Positions 15,023 to 18,059 of a stretch of DNA of 18,059 nucleotides are shown here, piece by piece; position 1 is the first letter of the stretch; each line of letters starts with the position of its first letter. The notes beneath the pieces are model-generated. The model was given only the letters and a program-made list of their open reading frames with translations. It searched no databases and was not told where the DNA came from. The stretch spans positions 1 through 18,059 of the forward strand of contig CAMJLI010000019.1 of NCBI GenBank assembly GCA_946406585.1, in the 5' to 3' direction. The DNA is from an uncultured Prevotellaceae bacterium. GTDB taxonomy: Bacteria > Bacteroidota > Bacteroidia > Bacteroidales > Bacteroidaceae. Both the position numbers and the translations under genes were made by a program.

Positions 15023-15030
15023 TACTTTTG
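15023..15030 (+). promoter_or_regulatory. -7 box of the dcu pair
   Basis: TACTTTTG matches TAnnTTTG and is followed by C. TTTG at 15008-15011 is only 11 bases upstream, so the -33 part is unclear; an activator may be needed. The start would be near 15036, about 30 bases before the ATG. Confidence 0.45.
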
Positions 15031-15065
15031 CAAATAGATTAAACCCAACAAACCTTAAATTGCTT

Positions 15066-16505
15066 ATGTTAATGATTATTCAGCTCCTTATCGTATTAGG
15101 AGCACTTTGGGTCGGATCGCGGTACGGTTCACTGGCCTTGGGGGCCATATCGGGCATCGGTCTGGCACTGCTTGTATTCTGCTTCGGAATGAAGCCGGGA
15201 ACTCCACCCACGGATGTCATCTACATCATCATCGCTGCTGTCACCTGTGCCGGCATCATGCAGGCTTCGGGTGGCATGGACTGGCTGATTCAGATTGCCG
15301 AGAAGATGCTCAGAAAGCATCCCGACCGCATCACCTTCCTCGCCCCTCTCAGCACGTTCCTGCTGACCGTCCTCGTGGGAACAGGGCACGTGGTGTACAC
15401 CTTGATGCCCATCATCTGCGACATTGCACTGAAAAAGGGCATACGCCCCGAACGGCCTTGCGGCGTGGCTTCCATCGCATCGCAGGTAGGCATCACTTGC
15501 TCACCTATTGCGGCAGCTGTTGTGGCTTTCGTCACCATCTCCAATGCCAATGGCTTCGACGTCACCATCCCACAGGTGCTGATGGTCAGCTTCCCTGCAT
15601 GCATCATGGGTCTGATGGCGGCTGCGGCGGCATCTTATCACCGCGGACTTGACCTGGACAAGGATCCTGAGTTCCAGAAGAAACTGCAAGACCCTGAGAC
15701 ACGCGCGTATATCTATGGCGGTGGTGCCACGACGCTTGACAAGGAAATACCACAGTCGGCAAAGAATGCCGTATATGTCTTCCTTGGCGCCATCATCATC
15801 ATCGTGCTGTTTGCCATCTTCCAGGACATCCTGCCTTCATACGACACCATCAAGGCCATCAAGGACGCGCCAGAATACATGTTCAGCGACGGCACGGTGG
15901 CTTCTGCGGATGCACTGGCGAAGGCGAAAATACTGATGCCGGGTTACACAGAGATGTCTACGGTGCAGCTGAAGATGAATGTCATCATCCAGATTGTCAT
16001 GGTTACTGCGGCTGCCTTGATGATCATGTTCTGCAAGGCATCGCCCAAGAAAGCGGTGCTCGGTCCGGTGTGGCAGTCGGGCATGGTGGCTGTAGTGGCC
16101 ATCTTCGGTATTGCCTGGCTCGCCGATACCTATTTCTCCAATTACACACAGGAGATGCAGGATATGTTGGGAGATATCGTGGCGAAGTACAACTGGTCCA
16201 TCGCCTTCGTTTTCTTCCTCGTGTCGGTTCTTATCAACTCACAGGGAGCAGTGGTGGTGTCCATGCTGCCGCTGGCATATTCGCTGGGCATTCCTGGACC
16301 GGTGCTGCTCGGCGTGCTCCCAAGTGTGTATGGCTACTTCTTCATTCCAAACTACCCATCGGATATTGCCACGGTGAATTTCGACCGCTCGGGAACTACG
16401 GTTATTGGAAAATACCTGCTCAACCACTCTTTCATGATGCCGGGACTTATCCATATATTTGTCGCCACGTTGGTGGCTTACGGCCTGAGCATGCTGATAT
16501 TCTAA
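15066..16505 (+). CDS. dcuB: Anaerobic C4-dicarboxylate transporter, DcuA/DcuB family (copy 1)
   Basis: The protein has 479 residues from the ATG at 15066. The frame is open from 14802, but only this start aligns with the neighbouring copy and lies after the promoter box. About 10-12 hydrophobic segments are spread over the length. Family motifs are PGTPPTDV (44-51), LQ/MQASGGMDW, GTGHVVYT (105-112), IRPERP (126-131), a LDLDKDPEF loop and the C-terminal YPSDIATVNFDRSGTT. Dcu proteins sit in the inner membrane and exchange fumarate, malate or aspartate for succinate, or take them up, under anaerobic conditions. This suits a Bacteroidales fumarate-respiring, succinate-producing metabolism. The choice between DcuA and DcuB is not secure. 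The second copy follows after 32 bases. Confidence 0.93.
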   Translation: MLMIIQLLIVLGALWVGSRYGSLALGAISGIGLALLVFCFGMKPGTPPTDVIYIIIAAVTCAGIMQASGGMDWLIQIAEKMLRKHPDRITFLAPLSTFLLTVLVGTGHVVYTLMPIICDIALKKGIRPERPCGVASIASQVGITCSPIAAAVVAFVTISNANGFDVTIPQVLMVSFPACIMGLMAAAAASYHRGLDLDKDPEFQKKLQDPETRAYIYGGGATTLDKEIPQSAKNAVYVFLGAIIIIVLFAIFQDILPSYDTIKAIKDAPEYMFSDGTVASADALAKAKILMPGYTEMSTVQLKMNVIIQIVMVTAAALMIMFCKASPKKAVLGPVWQSGMVAVVAIFGIAWLADTYFSNYTQEMQDMLGDIVAKYNWSIAFVFFLVSVLINSQGAVVVSMLPLAYSLGIPGPVLLGVLPSVYGYFFIPNYPSDIATVNFDRSGTTVIGKYLLNHSFMMPGLIHIFVATLVAYGLSMLIF

Positions 16506-16537
16506 TCATGTAGTATAACACTTAAAAATTCAAGATT

Positions 16538-17980
16538 ATGTTAATCACCATCATAGAATTACTCGTTGTACTGCTCGCGCTCTATCTCGGTTCGCGTTAC
16601 GGCAGCTTGGCGCTGGGTGCCATCGCTGGTCTTGGACTGGCTTTCCTCGTTTTCGACCATGGTTTGGAACCAGGTACTCCTCCTACAGATGTCATATATA
16701 TCATCGTGGCGGCTGTCACATGTGCCGGTGTCCTTCAGGCTTCGGGCGGCATGGACTGGCTCATCCAAATTGCTGAGAGAATGCTCCGCAAGCACCCTCA
16801 ACAAATCACCTTCCTTGCTCCTATCACTACGTTCTTCCTGACTATTTTGGTGGGAACAGGCCATGTGATGTACACCATCATGCCCATCATCACCGATGTG
16901 TCTATAAAGAAAGGGATCCGTCCGGAAAGGCCATGTGCCATAGCGAGTGTGGCTTCGATGATCGCCATCATCTGCTCTCCCATCTCTGCTGCCGTCATAG
17001 CATTTTCGGCAATATCTTCCGCCAATGGCTTCCATATCAGCATACCACAGATTGTCTTGGTGACCATCCCGTCATGTCTCGCAGGTGTGATAGTGGCAGC
17101 TGCTTGGAGCTCGCGCAGGGGACTTGACCTGGACAAAGATCCCGAATTTCAGGCTCGCATAGCCACCAAGGAGGGATACGACTATGTGTATGGAAATACT
17201 GACACAATGCTTAACAAGGAGATAACTCCAAAGGCGAAACTGTCTGTATACATCTTCTTGGCTGCCATCGCGCTTATTGTCATCCTTGCATTAGCACAAA
17301 AAATCCTTCCTGCTTTTGAGTCGGTGAAGGCGGTGGATGGCGCCAAGGATGTCTTGTTGTCCACTGGCAAGACGGTAAGTGCCGAGCAACTGGCAAAGGC
17401 GGGCATCGTGATGGCGGGCGTCACCGTGAAGACGGCCGTGACCATCAAGATGTACCTTGTCATCCAAATCATTCTTATCACTGCGGCTGCACTGATGATT
17501 ATTTTCTGCAACGCAAAGCCAAAGTCTGCAGTGGCCGGCAATGTGTGGCAGTCGGGCATGGTGGCAGTAGTTGCCATTTATGGCATCGCATGGCTGGCGA
17601 ACACTTTCTTCGGGGCTCACATGGACAGCATCAAGGATCTGCTGGGAACGATGGTGAGCGAGTATCGGTGGACCATCGCACTGATGTTCTTCATCTTCTC
17701 CGTGCTCATCAATTCTCAGGCTGCGGTGATTGTCTCCCTGCTGCCCGTTGCGTATGCCTTGGGCATACCGGGTTGGGTGCTATTGGGTGTGCTGCCTTGT
17801 GCATATGGATACTTCTTCATCCCCAACTATCCTACTGATATTGCAACGGTCAACATGGACCGTTCGGGTACAACAAAGATTGGCAAGTATGTCTTCAACC
17901 ACTCCTTCATGGTGCCGGGTCTCATCTGCGTCGCCGTGAGCACGCTGGTGTGCTACTTGCTATCATCCATTTTCTTCTAA
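16538..17980 (+). CDS. dcuB: Anaerobic C4-dicarboxylate transporter, DcuA/DcuB family (copy 2)
   Basis: The protein has 480 residues and is collinear with copy 1 along the whole length; by eye well over half the residues are identical. PGTPPTDV, LQASGGMDW, GTGHVMYT and IRPERP are all kept, as is the C-terminal YPTDIATVNMDRSGTT. Differences cluster in the central loop at about 250-300 and in some membrane helices. Both copies are full length without breaks, so both are probably functional and may differ in substrate, affinity or direction. The 32-base spacer shows no promoter or terminator, so they are likely one transcript. A repeat tract and a strong hairpin follow. Confidence 0.93.
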   Translation: MLITIIELLVVLLALYLGSRYGSLALGAIAGLGLAFLVFDHGLEPGTPPTDVIYIIVAAVTCAGVLQASGGMDWLIQIAERMLRKHPQQITFLAPITTFFLTILVGTGHVMYTIMPIITDVSIKKGIRPERPCAIASVASMIAIICSPISAAVIAFSAISSANGFHISIPQIVLVTIPSCLAGVIVAAAWSSRRGLDLDKDPEFQARIATKEGYDYVYGNTDTMLNKEITPKAKLSVYIFLAAIALIVILALAQKILPAFESVKAVDGAKDVLLSTGKTVSAEQLAKAGIVMAGVTVKTAVTIKMYLVIQIILITAAALMIIFCNAKPKSAVAGNVWQSGMVAVVAIYGIAWLANTFFGAHMDSIKDLLGTMVSEYRWTIALMFFIFSVLINSQAAVIVSLLPVAYALGIPGWVLLGVLPCAYGYFFIPNYPTDIATVNMDRSGTTKIGKYVFNHSFMVPGLICVAVSTLVCYLLSSIFF

Positions 17981-17985
17981 GAAAG

Positions 17986-18035
17986 ATGGTCTTTAAAAAG
18001 GATTGTCTTTGAGAAAGGATAGTCTTTAAAAATGG
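17986..18035 (+). repeat. Three imperfect 16-17-bp tandem repeats after the dcu pair
   Basis: Units at 17986-18001, 18002-18018 and 18019-18035 share the pattern ATnGTCTTTnAnAAnGG. They lie between the stop codon and the terminator hairpin, and the third runs into the hairpin's first bases. No function is evident. Confidence 0.6.
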
Positions 18036-18059
18036 TCTGGAGGCTCACCTCCAGACCAT
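18032..18059 (+). terminator. Terminator hairpin after the dcu pair, cut by the window end
   Basis: ATGGTCTGGAGG (18032-18043) pairs perfectly with CCTCCAGACCAT (18048-18059) around CTCA, 12 bp. The window ends on the last stem base, so a following T run cannot be seen. Position and stem strength make a terminator likely. Confidence 0.7.

Larger units (their letters stand above)
14645..15065. other. Divergent intergenic region between the GH97 and dcu genes
   Basis: This 421-base gap holds the GH97 promoter and leader (14645-14799) and the dcu -7 box near 15023. Between about 14810 and 14990 the DNA is A/T-rich. It is open in the dcu reading frame, but its translation resembles nothing and lies upstream of the dcu promoter. 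I see no tRNA, repeat array or mobile element in it. Confidence 0.6.

Noticed and set aside
14802..15065. 88-codon N-terminal extension of the first dcu gene
   Set aside because: The extension precedes the -7 box at 15023 and has no counterpart in the second copy, whose start aligns with 15066.
1..18059. CRISPR array, insertion sequence, prophage, tRNA or rRNA gene
   Set aside because: I saw no regularly spaced repeats, transposase or integrase, phage genes, or tRNA/rRNA signatures on either strand.

Overview
The window looks like a chromosomal segment of a Bacteroidales bacterium, most likely Prevotellaceae. Seen directly: type IX secretion genes (PorU, PorV), a GH97 glycosidase, -7 boxes of the form TAnnTTTG, A-rich start contexts without Shine-Dalgarno motifs, and a long acidic tail on ribosomal protein S2. 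The genus is inference. All names come from reading the proteins by eye; no search was run.

Layout. 1-1009: an exported M23 peptidase (+) with a structured 5' leader, ending at a two-way terminator. 1036-3086: two glycosyltransferases (-) overlapping by 4 bases. 3087-3629: a long non-coding gap with a predicted free-standing RNA of about 214 nt on the + strand. It has a Bacteroidetes-type promoter, a 5' hairpin, an 83-nt stretch with no C, and a 14-bp terminator. 3630-9537 (-): an operon-like run in the order FAH-family enzyme, porU, porV, ispF. 9587-12703 (-): rplM-rpsI-rpsB-tsf, with its own promoter, two possible RNA leaders and a strong terminator after tsf. 12818-14644 (-): a secreted GH97 glycosidase with a clear promoter overlapped by an inverted repeat. 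15066-17980 (+): two adjacent, closely similar DcuA/DcuB-type C4-dicarboxylate transporters, followed by short repeats and a terminator hairpin that ends on the last base.

How the genes fit together. PorU and PorV are outer-membrane parts of the type IX system that cleaves C-terminal signal domains and attaches cargo to the cell surface. IspF supplies isoprenoid precursors and is probably co-transcribed for reasons unrelated to secretion. rplM-rpsI-rpsB-tsf is a translation operon. The Dcu pair fits anaerobic fumarate respiration with succinate export. The GH97 enzyme fits periplasmic glycan breakdown, but no SusC/SusD pair adjoins it.

Most of the window is ordinary core genome. The best candidate for something undescribed is the predicted RNA at 3313-3526. 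Next are the FAH-family enzyme, which seems to keep its metal site but lose its His/Glu catalytic pair, and the inverted repeat on the GH97 promoter.
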